The notes under the pieces are model-generated. The model saw only the letters and a list, made by a program, of their open reading frames with translations. It was not told the origin of the DNA and searched no databases. Positions 1 to 8,841 of a stretch of 64,000 nt of DNA are shown one piece after another (position 1 is the first letter of the stretch; every line of letters starts with the position of its first letter). The translations under genes and the position numbers were made by a program. Origin of the DNA: Jonesiaceae bacterium BS-20 (GTDB lineage Bacteria; Actinomycetota; Actinomycetes; Actinomycetales; Cellulomonadaceae); NCBI GenBank assembly GCA_039995105.1, contig CP146203.1, forward strand, positions 2,294,001 through 2,358,000, written 5' to 3'.

Positions 1-2
1 TT

Positions 3-647
3 GAAACACTTGCCTGGGCAAACCTGTTCCTCGTGTGGGCCTTCGCCTTCCTCTTGGGTTTTGCCTACGCTGATCGAAAGTTTGAAAACTTGTCGGCTAA
101 AAACACGGCGTTGGCAGCTTTTGGTGGCCTAGCCGTCTTGATCGCCGCGACCCTGTTTGGCCCCTACCCCGCAAGCATGGTTGGGATGCCCGGCGACCCC
201 ATATCGAACATGGGCCCGCCCACCCTATGCATCATTGCACTGGCGGTTGCCCAGGTGTTCGGCTCCCTGACACTGCGCACCGTACTCATCGGGGCAACCC
301 GAGGTCATCGTGCCCAGCAAGCAATATCTTGGATTTCGGCTCGGTCCATGACCCTGTATCTGTGGCACCTGACCGCCATGTTCATAGTCATCGGCATTGT
401 CACGGTGGCTTACAACGTGGACCTACCCCAAGGTTGGTCGTTGACCTGGTGGCTGACTAGGCCACTGTGGTTTGGAGCGTGCTTGTTTATCTTGCTCGCA
501 CTCGTCAACGTTTTCGAACCCATTGAACTTCGCCGAGGACCAATCGCACAGTCCGTCAATCGGCACAAAAATCGGGACCAAAATGGTGCCGATCAACGGA
601 CCGCTGAACGGCCCAGCCTAAACGTGGGTAATATTCAGCGGCATTGA
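3..647 (+). CDS. Membrane acyltransferase family protein, 3' part only
   Basis: The reading frame is open to the left window edge, so the N-terminus is missing. What remains is a very hydrophobic polypeptide with several membrane segments, a stretch [16 protein letters not shown] and a later [10 protein letters not shown], both typical of the C-terminal half of acyltransferase-3 family membrane proteins of actinobacteria. These transfer acyl groups to cell-surface or secreted molecules; the substrate cannot be told here. A short hydrophilic tail follows the last membrane segment. The last 30 bases overlap the 3' end of tsaD on the other strand, so the two genes are convergent with no room for a terminator. 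Confidence 0.75.
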   Translation, partial: ETLAWANLFLVWAFAFLLGFAYADRKFENLSAKNTALAAFGGLAVLIAATLFGPYPASMVGMPGDPISNMGPPTLCIIALAVAQVFGSLTLRTVLIGATRGHRAQQAISWISARSMTLYLWHLTAMFIVIGIVTVAYNVDLPQGWSLTWWLTRPLWFGACLFILLALVNVFEPIELRRGPIAQSVNRHKNRDQNGADQRTAERPSLNVGNIQRH

Positions 648-1706
648 GGAGTCCACCGGGATGTCTAGGTTTGACGGCGCCACACCGTTCTTGACCATTG
701 CTGACCCCAAAGCGGCAATCATGGCGCCATTGTCGGTGCAGAACTTGAGTGGCGGCATGCGCAACGTAATACCAGCCTCCGCACACCGCTGGGTAACTAG
801 GTCACGTAGTTGTGAGTTGGCCGAGAATCCCCCACCGATCACCAGGGTGTCTACCCCGTGCAGGTGGCAGGCGGCAATAGTTTTGGCGGTCAGCACATCA
901 GCAACCGCGTGCGCAAAGGATGCAGCCACGTCGTGCAGTGGGATCTCCTTGCCGGCGTCCTGATGGGTCTCAACCCAGCGTGCCACGGAAGTTTTGAGTC
1001 CCGAGAAGGAGAAGTCATACATGTGCTTGGCCTGGTCCTTGGGTAGGGTCAAGGCACGTGGGAACCGGATCGCGTTAGGGTTACCCTCACGCGCCAACCG
1101 GTCAATGTGTGGCCCTCCCGGATACGGCAGGTCGAGTAGGCGCCCAACCTTGTCAAAGGCCTCCCCTGCCGCGTCATCGAGGGTTGATCCCAGCTCGGTC
1201 ACACCCGTGGCGATATTGTCGACCAGCAGCAGCGACGAGTGCCCACCGGAGACTACGAGGGCCATGAATTTCTCGGGGAAGTCACCGTTGACCAACAGGT
1301 CTACGGCCGCGTGAGCTACCACGTGGTTGACCCCGTAGAGCGGCTTGTCGAGTGCAACGGCCAAGGCTTTAGCTGCCGATGCCCCAATCGTCAATGGTCC
1401 TACAAGTCCCGGGCCAGCGGTGACAGCAATAGCATCGACTTCATCAAGGGTCACGCCGGCTTCTTTTAGCGCACGCTCGATGGTTGGCACCATCGCTTCG
1501 AGGTGCGCGCGGGAGGCAACCTCGGGGATGATGCCGCCAAACCGGGCATGCTCGTCCATGGAACTAGCAACGGCATCGAAAAGTAGGGTGTTCCCACGGA
1601 CCAGCGCAACGCCGGTCTCATCACAGGAACTCTCAATTCCCAAGATGAGCGGTTCCGGGTTGGAACGCTCGGTCAAAGATTGTGCGGTGCTCAATTGCTC
1701 AGGCAT
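618..1706 (-). CDS. tsaD: tRNA N6-threonylcarbamoyladenosine (t6A37) transferase TsaD
   Basis: TsaD transfers the threonylcarbamoyl group from TC-AMP to A37 of ANN-decoding tRNAs, working with TsaB and TsaE, both encoded just upstream. The 362-residue product has the family signature [11 protein letters not shown] near residue 25, metal-ligand histidines H128 and H132 in [10 protein letters not shown] (the usual HxxxH), the ATP-binding VSGGHSS around 153, and a C-terminal CTDNGAMIA carrying the conserved Asp. Length is normal. The start is the only ATG available after the upstream in-frame stop; a Shine-Dalgarno-like AAGGAG lies 25 bases upstream with a small UUCG hairpin between it and the ATG. 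It is the last gene of the tsa group. Confidence 0.97.
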   Translation of the reverse strand: MPEQLSTAQSLTERSNPEPLILGIESSCDETGVALVRGNTLLFDAVASSMDEHARFGGIIPEVASRAHLEAMVPTIERALKEAGVTLDEVDAIAVTAGPGLVGPLTIGASAAKALAVALDKPLYGVNHVVAHAAVDLLVNGDFPEKFMALVVSGGHSSLLLVDNIATGVTELGSTLDDAAGEAFDKVGRLLDLPYPGGPHIDRLAREGNPNAIRFPRALTLPKDQAKHMYDFSFSGLKTSVARWVETHQDAGKEIPLHDVAASFAHAVADVLTAKTIAACHLHGVDTLVIGGGFSANSQLRDLVTQRCAEAGITLRMPPLKFCTDNGAMIAALGSAMVKNGVAPSNLDIPVDSSMPLNITHV

Positions 1707-1715
1707 GGTGCTTGC

Positions 1716-1737
1716 AGGCGCGAACGCCTAACTCCTT
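1716..1737 (-). promoter_or_regulatory. Hairpin between Shine-Dalgarno and tsaD start
   Basis: On the minus strand an AAGGAG (1732-1737) is followed by a 5-bp stem AGGCG/CGCCT closed over a TTCG loop (1716-1729), then nine bases to the ATG. The stem would shorten the effective spacing from 25 to about 11 bases. Its use is inferred, not shown. Confidence 0.4.
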
Positions 1738-1750
1738 CAACGTAAAAGTA

Positions 1751-3214
1751 TTATTCGCCGGTCGCAGCGATACGGCTCTGGTCGTTTGACCATTGGGACC
1801 AGGAACCTGGAAAAAGCGTGGCATCGATCCCAAGCGACGCAAGGACCGCGATCTCGTGGCATGCGGTTACTCCAGAACCGCAGTACACACCAACGTCAGC
1901 GGCCGGAATGGGCCATTCGCCCTCGCCCAGCGCCTCGGTATCCTCAAGGACACCTGCCTGCTCATAGATCTGTCTGAGGTCAACGGCGGATTTGAACGTA
2001 CCGTCAGCGTTCAGCAACGAGGCGGTTGGAATATTGAGGGCGCCTGGGATGTGCCCGGCCCGTGGGTCGATGGGCTCGGTTTCACCACGGAAACGTTCCC
2101 CGGCGCGTGCGTCAATCAAGAAGCCATCGAGCGGGAATTCCCCCGCCTGATCAATATTCATGGTGGGCATGTGCCCGGTTGAAAGAGTCGGGGTAGTCGC
2201 AAGTGGGACTTGAACGCCCTGTTCGAGCGTGCCGCCGGCACGGGTCCACGCGTCGAGGCCTCCATCGAGGATTCGCACATTCTTGAACCCGGCCCACCGC
2301 AGCAGCCACCAGGCTCTGGCCGCGGACATACCCGAGACGGCGTCATATACAACTACTTCTTGGCCGGGCATAATGCCCCAACGGCCAACCGCGGCTGCCA
2401 ACTGGTCCGGTGCGGGCAGCGGGTGCCTGCCTAGGTGCGGAGCAGATGAGGCCAGTTCGGTCTCTAAGTCCACGTAAACGGCCCCGGGAATGTGCCCCTG
2501 GGCGTATTGCTCAGCGCCGTCGTCACGGCCCAACTGCCAGCGCACATCAAGAAGCGCGGCTGGCTGTGACTGCCTGTCTTCGAGGCGTTCGACCAGTTCA
2601 TGCGCGGTCACGAACACTTGAGCGCGGGGCCCAAAGGACTCCAGCGCGTAACCTTCAAGACTGTCTTGGGCGGCACCCGCGTCTTCAGCAGCCTGTGCGG
2701 CAGCGAATCCGGCCGGGTTGGTCACCGCGTGTGCACCGGCTGCGCTAACGTCGCGGCGCATGACAAAGGCGTCAACGTTTTCCGGTTGGTAGTAGCGCTT
2801 ACGCACCGAAATGGTCTTGAATCCAAAGCTCTCATACAGGGTGATAGCCGCCGTGTTGTTGACGGCTACCTCAAGTAACAAACCGTTGGCTCGCAACTGT
2901 GCAGCGCGGTCTATCAGCGCGTTCATGAGTAGACGGCCCACGCCCTGGCGCCGGGCAGCCGTGGAAACACCCACGGTCATGATCTGGGCAACGTCGCCGT
3001 CGAACCACAGCCCCGCATATCCCATGACGAGATCGCCGCCGGCTTGGTCCTTGGAATCGTACTCGGCAACCACATACCAGCGACCGGGTGCGCCAATCTC
3101 CGCGCTGATCATGGCATACGACCAAGCCGACGCTCCAAAGAGCTCGCCCTCTAGTTGCGCCACCCGGTCAATGTCGCTGGCCCGCAAAGGGCGCAGCAAG
3201 AAGTCTGGGGTCAT
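1751..3214 (-). CDS. rimI: Fusion: RimI N-acetyltransferase + tandem-rhodanese sulfurtransferase
   Basis: Residues 1-150 form a GNAT domain of RimI type: the acetyl-CoA loop ARRQGVGRLL, then LLEVAVNNTAAITLYESFGF with the conserved Glu and Tyr. RimI acetylates the N-terminal alanine of ribosomal protein S18. After an Ala-rich linker, residues from about 195 to 487 form a two-domain thiosulfate/3-mercaptopyruvate sulfurtransferase: inactive first rhodanese domain (LLDVRW, GHIPGAVYVD, LDGGLDAW) and active second domain with YCGSGVTA, catalytic Cys445. The CGSGVTA loop is the mercaptopyruvate-type version. There is no stop or frameshift in between, and the frame is intact throughout. The start overlaps the tsaB stop (ATGA). 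RimI is commonly next to tsaB/tsaD; the sulfurtransferase attachment is unusual. Confidence 0.92.
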   Translation of the reverse strand: MTPDFLLRPLRASDIDRVAQLEGELFGASAWSYAMISAEIGAPGRWYVVAEYDSKDQAGGDLVMGYAGLWFDGDVAQIMTVGVSTAARRQGVGRLLMNALIDRAAQLRANGLLLEVAVNNTAAITLYESFGFKTISVRKRYYQPENVDAFVMRRDVSAAGAHAVTNPAGFAAAQAAEDAGAAQDSLEGYALESFGPRAQVFVTAHELVERLEDRQSQPAALLDVRWQLGRDDGAEQYAQGHIPGAVYVDLETELASSAPHLGRHPLPAPDQLAAAVGRWGIMPGQEVVVYDAVSGMSAARAWWLLRWAGFKNVRILDGGLDAWTRAGGTLEQGVQVPLATTPTLSTGHMPTMNIDQAGEFPLDGFLIDARAGERFRGETEPIDPRAGHIPGALNIPTASLLNADGTFKSAVDLRQIYEQAGVLEDTEALGEGEWPIPAADVGVYCGSGVTACHEIAVLASLGIDATLFPGSWSQWSNDQSRIAATGE

Positions 3215-3924
3215 GCCAATGCTCGCTTTCGGGCAGCTGGAACCTGTGCGTCAGGGCGCCGCAGGTACAGCGGGGTGGTTGGCTGGGCTTTGCCGGCCTG
3301 CCGGCGGGCTAGGGCGATCCGAGCCAAAACGGTGGGATTGACGGCAACCAACTCGTCAGATTCCGCAACGGTTTGGCCTGCAAACGCTTCCTTGTACAAC
3401 ACAGCGCCCGGTCCCACCACAAGCGCGCCATCTGCGTGGCCGTCGCTAACAACCTGTGTGGCCTTATCCACCGATGGCTCGGTGATCAGCCGCAACGTTG
3501 GAACCTCAAAGTTCACCCGGTCCAGGACTTCATACCGGGCAAAGTAGATCTCCTTGCGGCGGGCATCGGCGGTCACCAGAATTTCAGTGCCGGGAGCCAA
3601 GTCCAGCTCGATCGCCGCCTGCGCGCCCAGCGCATCTAGGCTTGAGACACCAAAGGTTTGAGCCCCAACCCCCAACGCAAATGTCTGGGCAGAGACCAAG
3701 CCAACGCGCAGTCCGGTAAAAGGGGCCGGGCCGGTTCCCACGGCAACCGCAGTAATATCGGTCGATGACAAACCCGTTTGGCTCAGTAGGTCCGCAATCA
3801 ACGGGGCTAACTGTTCCGCGTGACGGCGCTGTTCATGAATGACAACACTGGCCAGCTCGGTTCCATCCAGCTGAACAAGAGCTGCGGATACCGCAGCCGA
3901 GGTGTCTATTGCCAGGATAGTCAT
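3211..3924 (-). CDS. tsaB: tRNA threonylcarbamoyladenosine biosynthesis protein TsaB
   Basis: TsaB is the catalytically inactive paralogue of TsaD and serves as its scaffold in t6A synthesis. The 237-residue protein opens with MTILAIDTSAAVSAAL and continues with GTGPAPFTGLRVGL, the hallmark of the family, while lacking the TsaD metal-binding histidines. Its ATG overlaps the tsaE stop (ATGA) and its own stop overlaps the start of the rimI fusion (ATGA), so tsaE, tsaB and rimI are probably translated as a coupled unit. Confidence 0.95.
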   Translation of the reverse strand: MTILAIDTSAAVSAALVQLDGTELASVVIHEQRRHAEQLAPLIADLLSQTGLSSTDITAVAVGTGPAPFTGLRVGLVSAQTFALGVGAQTFGVSSLDALGAQAAIELDLAPGTEILVTADARRKEIYFARYEVLDRVNFEVPTLRLITEPSVDKATQVVSDGHADGALVVGPGAVLYKEAFAGQTVAESDELVAVNPTVLARIALARRQAGKAQPTTPLYLRRPDAQVPAARKRALA

Positions 3925-4496
3925 GAAAGGTCCTCACTTTGTTCCACCGGGTCATCTGTTGGCGCAGGTTGTGCCATCAAACCGGGTAATTCTAAATTAG
4001 CCCACCGTAGTCCGATTGCTTGAACCGTTACCTGGCGGACTCCGGACTCTGCGTCGCTGAGATCGACAAATTCGCCGCTGGTATTAAGGCTACCGCGTGG
4101 CCGACTGATTGTGATTTCCAGTCGATCCTGTGCCAGTTGCTCGACCAGCCCACTCCCCCACTCGACCACGGTAACGGCCTCATCGAGCGAAGCGTCCAAG
4201 TCAAGTGCGTCAACTTCTTCCAAGGACCCCAACCGGTACGCGTCCACGTGCACGAGCGCCGGACCATCCCCCTCGTTGGGGTGTTCCCGGGCAATGATGA
4301 ACGTGGGCGAGGCAACCTGGCCACGTATACCCAGACCCTGCCCGATTCCCTGCGTCAGGGTAGTTTTTCCGGCTCCGAGATCACCGGTGAGGATCACCAT
4401 GTCTCCACCGCGCAGTACCCCCGCTAGGGCGGTACCAAAGGCGCGGGTGGCTTGCGGATTGGCAAGTGAAGTTACAAACGTTTGTTGAGGGGTCAC
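3921..4496 (-). CDS. tsaE: tRNA threonylcarbamoyladenosine biosynthesis ATPase TsaE
   Basis: Small P-loop ATPase that cycles the TsaB-TsaD complex. With the GTG at 4494-4496 the product is 191 residues: Walker A GDLGAGKTT at 38-46, SPTF at 63-66, HVDAYRL at 83-89 and the VVEWG signature at 110-114, all in family order. The open frame extends 30 codons further upstream, but those residues are Cys/Arg-rich and not family-like, and a good promoter (-35 TTGTCT, 18-base spacer, -10 GATAAT) ends six bases before this GTG, so the message probably begins on the start codon. The C-terminal 40 residues are a poorly conserved tail. Confidence 0.92.
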   Translation of the reverse strand: MTPQQTFVTSLANPQATRAFGTALAGVLRGGDMVILTGDLGAGKTTLTQGIGQGLGIRGQVASPTFIIAREHPNEGDGPALVHVDAYRLGSLEEVDALDLDASLDEAVTVVEWGSGLVEQLAQDRLEITISRPRGSLNTSGEFVDLSDAESGVRQVTVQAIGLRWANLELPGLMAQPAPTDDPVEQSEDLS

Positions 4497-4502
4497 GGAC
4501 CC

Positions 4503-4532
4503 ATTATCCCGTCTCTTGCAAAGCTTAGACAA
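4503..4532 (-). promoter_or_regulatory. Promoter of the tsaE-tsaB-rimI-tsaD operon
   Basis: Minus strand: TTGTCT at 4527-4532, 18-base spacer, GATAAT at 4503-4508, then GGGTCC and the GTG start of tsaE. Transcription would begin at the start codon, giving a leaderless mRNA. Confidence 0.6.
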
Positions 4533-4642
4533 ACAACGCGACAGCATTGTGAGCGGACAGACAACCGTTAGACCTCGCCCACGCATATACCCGGGTAGAT
4601 GCGGTCACCACAAGGGCACGGGCGGACCATGCGGCTGGGGTG

Positions 4643-5818
4643 CTACTGGTAAATGCGGGGCACCCGAGCACCAAGGCGCGTAGTGATTTCGTAATTGATG
4701 GTGTCTGCCGCGAGCGCCCAATCGTCCGCACTTGGCACTCCGGTTGTGGGGTCGCCAAAGAGAACCACGACTTCGCCGGCCGCCGTTGTTGCGTCCGGCC
4801 CTAAGTCCACTACGAACTGATCCATGCATACGCGCCCGGCAACTGCGGTGCGCAGGGCACCCACTTGCACGGGACCTCCGGGGTGACCCTCAGAGGAAGA
4901 TGCGCTACGAGGAATACCATCGGCGTATCCGAGGGGAACCACGGCGGTGACCGTTTGGGTTGCGGTGCGGTATTGGTGCCCGTAGGAGATGCCGTGATTG
5001 GCTGGCAGTACCTTGACGTTGACCAGGTCTGCTTCCAGGGTCATGGCCGGGATCAGCCCAAACTCGGCCGAGGTCCCCATCTGCGGGGACGGAACCAAAC
5101 CATACAGGGCAATCCCGGGGCGGACCAGGTCATAAAACATGTCGGGGTTACTCAGCGTTGCCGCCGAATTAGCAATATGGCGCACCTCGAACCGGGCACC
5201 GGCCGCTTCACAGTGGGCAATGGCCTGATTAAATACCTGGGCCTGCCCCAACACCGTGGGGTGCTCGGGCTCATCCGCAAACGCCAGGTGAGACCAGATG
5301 CCAACCAGCTCGATGGTGCCCTGTGCCTGCGCTTCCAAGAGTGGAGCCAGAACAGTGTCGATTGCTTGGGGCGGCACCCCATTGCGTCCCAGACCCGTGT
5401 CAATCTTTAAATGCACTCTAGGGACCTTGCCCGCGACTTTTGCTGCCGCTAGCAGTTCTGTGACCGCCCACGGGGTGCACACGGAAACGTCCACGTTGCG
5501 GTCAATAAGTTTGGCGAATGGGACCCCTGGACCGTAAAGCCAAGTAAATATTCGGGAGGTGATACCCGCTGCCCGCAGCTCGAGGGCTTCCTCGCTCTGC
5601 GCAACGCCTAGCCAGGTTGCACCGCCGGCAAGAGCTGCGCGGGCGCTTTCAACCAGGCCGTGTCCATAGCCATTGGCCTTAACCACTGCCATGACCTCGG
5701 CATTACGCTCTGCTGCACGGCCAACAAGGTTTGCCGCGTTATGCGTGATTGCACTCAGGTTGATGCGGGCGCGCGCCGGAAAATAGGGCGGTGCGGTCTT
5801 GGTCTCTTGGAAGGTCAC
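4643..5818 (-). CDS. alr: Alanine racemase
   Basis: PLP enzyme that interconverts L- and D-alanine for peptidoglycan. The PLP lysine is K47 in VVKANGYGHG; the second catalytic Tyr lies in the NHGISYGHQY stretch; HLKIDTGLGRNG and the LVRPGIALYG PLP-phosphate region are present. The length (391) is typical. The start is GTG at 5816-5818 with no Shine-Dalgarno; AT-rich -10-like sequence TAATCT lies five bases upstream, so this start may also be leaderless. It sits between nnr and tsaE on the same strand with gaps of 121 and 146 bases, a gene order common in actinobacteria. Confidence 0.96.
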   Translation of the reverse strand: MTFQETKTAPPYFPARARINLSAITHNAANLVGRAAERNAEVMAVVKANGYGHGLVESARAALAGGATWLGVAQSEEALELRAAGITSRIFTWLYGPGVPFAKLIDRNVDVSVCTPWAVTELLAAAKVAGKVPRVHLKIDTGLGRNGVPPQAIDTVLAPLLEAQAQGTIELVGIWSHLAFADEPEHPTVLGQAQVFNQAIAHCEAAGARFEVRHIANSAATLSNPDMFYDLVRPGIALYGLVPSPQMGTSAEFGLIPAMTLEADLVNVKVLPANHGISYGHQYRTATQTVTAVVPLGYADGIPRSASSSEGHPGGPVQVGALRTAVAGRVCMDQFVVDLGPDATTAAGEVVVLFGDPTTGVPSADDWALAADTINYEITTRLGARVPRIYQ

Positions 5819-5939
5819 ACTACAGATTATTACATTGAGTGGTCCCCGCGCGCCCCGGTAACGGTTACTCCGGCCACGGGCGTTCGTTTCCCTGCAGCTC
5901 GATGGCCCGGCCCATTACCGGCTGACCAAGTAATTTTCC

Positions 5940-7649
5940 CTAGGGTGTTATTTTTCCAAGGGTTGCCGCGGTGGTTCGCAAGATGACTGGCAAGCTTTGG
6001 ATCATCAAGGTTGCGCTGATCGGCCGCGAGACTCCCGTTGGCACCCAAGACTCGGCGCCCTCGTGATCGGTTTCAGTATTGCCCCTCCGTACTTCTCCCG
6101 CTGCCACCCGCCCGGCAACCCCATGGATGAGAACAGCCGCGGCCGCGATGCTGGTGATGTCCCGGATCCTGTCATAGTGCTGAGCCAACAAAGATCCCAG
6201 CAGTCCGGCAAGCACATCACCGCTCCCAGCTGTTGCCATCCGCGCAGTGCCGTCGCGCTGGGCAAATGTGGCGTGCGGTCCAGCGATGATGGTCACCGGC
6301 CCCTTGAGCACCACTACGGTCCCGGTCAAGCGCTGGGCCTGGCGCGCATACCGCAGTGGCTCAGCTTCCACCTCCGGGCGGGTCACCTTACGCCCCGTCA
6401 TGGTTGTCAGCAGTGCAGCCAATTCACCGGCATGCGGGGTCAACACCATGAATGGGGTTGGTCGGATGACCTTGGTAGCCAGGAGTGTGAGCCCTCCGGC
6501 GTCAACGACCAGCGGGATGGGGTCCAGGTCGCTTGCTAGTTGGTCCAGATTTTCCGATGCCCGAGCAATCCGCGTTTCTTGCCCTGATCCCCCAGCGACC
6601 CCAGATCCCCAAACCCAGGCATTGACTCGGATCGCTTTGGCACTGGGTTCATCTTGAGTGACTCCGGGCCCAGGGTGCCCAACTATCTCGGGGTGGGAAC
6701 TGCGGATCTCGGTCACCAGATCGTGACTACCCACGCAACGTAAGAGTCCAATTCCGCTGGCCAAGGCTGCCCCGGCGGTCAGCACCCCCGCTCCCGGATA
6801 CCGCGTTGATCCAGTAATTTGGCCCAGCACCCCGGCCGTGAACTTGTGGGCCGCGAGCGCGGGCATACCAACGATGCCAAGGCCCGCAAGATCACCGTAC
6901 TCAAGCACATGAATTTGGTCCTGCGTGGTTGCAATGGGCAGGCCAATGTCCACAAGGTGCAGCGCACCGGATGCGAGCGCACCGGGCCCCACCAGGGTCC
7001 CGGTCTTGTAACCTCCGAAGGTCACCGTGTGGTCGGCCCAAAATGCTGCGTCGTGGTCAGTAATCGCTCCGGTAGCACTGTCCACCCCGGTTGGTATATC
7101 CACGGCGACTCGGACCGGGGGTTTGCGGTCCTTGGCAACCGCACCGCTGACACCACCCAGTTCTAGGTTGACGGACCGCAACAACGCACCCGGTAGGCCG
7201 CGCACGGGACCGGAAGCCCCGATCCCCAGGAGGGCATCGAGCAGCAGATCCACGGTTGCAAGAGAGCGCGCAACCGCGCCCAGGTCGTTCGTGTCTGCGA
7301 GCTCAACCAAGTTGACCTGCGTGTGGGACAGCCGGGACAGCGCGGCGCGCTGCGTAGCCGAGCGGAGGGCCGGGTCTTGCGTCAGGTACACGGTGATCGC
7401 TACGGGACGTTTGGCTAACTGGGCGGCCGCAACTAAGGCATCGGCCCCGTTATTGCCCGGCCCCACGAGCATCACAATTTGTGCACCTGCGACGTTGCCG
7501 CGCAATCGCAGGAGCCCCAGGCAATGTTGGGCAAGCCCAAAGGCCGCCCGGTCCATCAGTGGTTCACCACGTGCTAACAGTGGCTGCTCGGCTAGTTGAA
7601 TATGGGAACCCGCATACCCTATTTTCATCTCTCCATCATGCCTGATCAT
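5940..7649 (-). CDS. nnr: Bifunctional NAD(P)H-hydrate epimerase / ADP-dependent NAD(P)H-hydrate dehydratase
   Basis: Repairs damaged NAD(P)H: the N-terminal YjeF_N domain (about 10-215) epimerises R- and S-hydrates, the C-terminal ribokinase-like YjeF_C domain (about 260-545) dehydrates the S form with ADP. Seen: GPGNNGADALVAA in the epimerase (the usual NNGGD reads NNGAD here), TPHAGELAALL and GTARMATAGSGDVLAG in the dehydratase, the latter containing the catalytic GxGD. The frame starts with an ATG at 7649; an in-frame ATG at 7628 (MKIGYAG) immediately follows GGAGAG, and either may be used. It heads the minus-strand nnr-alr-tsa gene group. Confidence 0.93.
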   Translation of the reverse strand: MIRHDGEMKIGYAGSHIQLAEQPLLARGEPLMDRAAFGLAQHCLGLLRLRGNVAGAQIVMLVGPGNNGADALVAAAQLAKRPVAITVYLTQDPALRSATQRAALSRLSHTQVNLVELADTNDLGAVARSLATVDLLLDALLGIGASGPVRGLPGALLRSVNLELGGVSGAVAKDRKPPVRVAVDIPTGVDSATGAITDHDAAFWADHTVTFGGYKTGTLVGPGALASGALHLVDIGLPIATTQDQIHVLEYGDLAGLGIVGMPALAAHKFTAGVLGQITGSTRYPGAGVLTAGAALASGIGLLRCVGSHDLVTEIRSSHPEIVGHPGPGVTQDEPSAKAIRVNAWVWGSGVAGGSGQETRIARASENLDQLASDLDPIPLVVDAGGLTLLATKVIRPTPFMVLTPHAGELAALLTTMTGRKVTRPEVEAEPLRYARQAQRLTGTVVVLKGPVTIIAGPHATFAQRDGTARMATAGSGDVLAGLLGSLLAQHYDRIRDITSIAAAAVLIHGVAGRVAAGEVRRGNTETDHEGAESWVPTGVSRPISATLMIQSLPVILRTTAATLGKITP

Positions 7650-7703
7650 TCCTCAAGTCAGGGATAACAGTGCGGCCTACCTCACATCAAAGGTTGCGGG
7701 ACC

Positions 7704-7709
7704 TATATT
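7704..7709 (+). promoter_or_regulatory. -10 box of the LLM oxidoreductase gene
   Basis: TATATT lies seven bases before the ATG at 7717, with no Shine-Dalgarno in between. A leaderless transcript is likely. No clear -35 hexamer is seen. Confidence 0.45.
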
Positions 7710-7716
7710 GGTAATC

Positions 7717-8703
7717 ATGAAATTTGGACTCTTTATTCCCCAGGGCTGGCGCCAAGACCTCACCGGAATTGCCCCAGCTGACCAATGGCAGACCATGTCC
7801 GACCTCGCTGCGCACGCGGATCAGGGCTCAACTTTTGACTCACTGTGGGTCTACGACCACTTCCACACAGTGCCCGAGCCCACAACCGAAGCGACCCATG
7901 AGGCGTGGTCGCTCATTGCCGCATACGCCGCCACAACCAAGCGCATCAAACTTGGGCAGATGTGCACGTGCATGGCGTACCGTAACCCCGCGTACTTGGC
8001 CAAGGTGGCAACCACGAGCGACATCATTTCCGGTGGGCGCGTACAAATGGGAATTGGTGCCGGCTGGTACGAGCACGAGTGGCTCGCCTACGGCTACGGA
8101 TTTCCCTCGGCGGGAGACCGGTTGCGAGCGCTTGAAGAGGGCGTACAGATCATGGAGCAAATGTTCCAGACTGGATCTGCCACCCTTGACGGCAAGTACT
8201 ACTCCGTAGACGGCGCCCTCAACTACCCCATGCCGCTCCAAGAGCGCATTCCAATGTGGATTGCCGGCGGAGGCGAGAAGGTTACCTTGCGGATTGCAGC
8301 TAAGTACGCCCAGTACACCAACTTCTCCGGGGACCTTGCGGGGTTCACCCACAAGTCAAACATTCTGCGCGGGCACTGTGAGACCCAGGGAACCGACTTT
8401 GACGCGATCACCCGCTCAGCCAACTACAACGTGGTCATTGGGGAGACCGAAAAGGACGTGGCAGACAAACTCGACTGGATCGAGGCCCACTACGCTAAGA
8501 CCGTGCCGGCTAAGGCCGCTTCCCAACGTGCCGAATACGGGTCCGGTCCCCTCGTAGGTACGCCCGAGCAAATCAGCGAGCGCCTGACCGAGCTTGAGGC
8601 AGCGGGAATGACCTACGCCATCTCCTACTTCATCGATGCCGCCTATGACCGGTCCAGCATCGAACTGTATGAAAAGCAGGTAGCCGCAAACTTCTTGAAG
8701 TAA
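7717..8703 (+). CDS. LLM-class F420-dependent oxidoreductase
   Basis: Luciferase-like monooxygenase fold of about 328 residues starting MKFGLFIPQGW. Conserved parts: FDSLWVYDHFHTVP, the KLGQMCTCMAYRNPAYLAK strand, GRVQMGIGAGWYEHEW, and IPMWIAGGGEKVTLRIAAKYA. These match the actinobacterial F420-dependent LLM group (hydride transfer with coenzyme F420); the substrate cannot be told. The frame has a TTG three codons earlier, but ATG 7717 fits the family start and sits seven bases after a TATATT. It is a single gene facing away from nnr and ending at a bidirectional hairpin shared with acpS. Confidence 0.85.
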   Translation: MKFGLFIPQGWRQDLTGIAPADQWQTMSDLAAHADQGSTFDSLWVYDHFHTVPEPTTEATHEAWSLIAAYAATTKRIKLGQMCTCMAYRNPAYLAKVATTSDIISGGRVQMGIGAGWYEHEWLAYGYGFPSAGDRLRALEEGVQIMEQMFQTGSATLDGKYYSVDGALNYPMPLQERIPMWIAGGGEKVTLRIAAKYAQYTNFSGDLAGFTHKSNILRGHCETQGTDFDAITRSANYNVVIGETEKDVADKLDWIEAHYAKTVPAKAASQRAEYGSGPLVGTPEQISERLTELEAAGMTYAISYFIDAAYDRSSIELYEKQVAANFLK

Positions 8704-8763
8704 GCGATTCTGCGGTCTGTGTCTACGGGTCTGACGGCCTGAACCAAAGATCATCAAAATACG

Positions 8764-8799
8764 AAGGTGCCCGTGTGCTTCTCAGCGCACGGGCACCTT
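8764..8799. terminator. Bidirectional terminator between the LLM gene and acpS
   Basis: Fifteen-base arms reading AAGGTGCCCGTG inward, with one wobble pair, flank a six-base loop. T-rich bases follow on the plus strand and on the minus strand (TTCGTATTTT). It lies between the convergent ends of the LLM oxidoreductase and acpS genes. Confidence 0.85.
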
Positions 8800-8841
8800 T
8801 GTCTTCGGTGGTCTGGATCTTGGGCGATCGCGTTGGTGTAG

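Noticed and set aside
4497-4586. 30-residue N-terminal extension of TsaE
   Set aside because: Cys/Arg-rich and unlike the family; the region holds the promoter of the operon.
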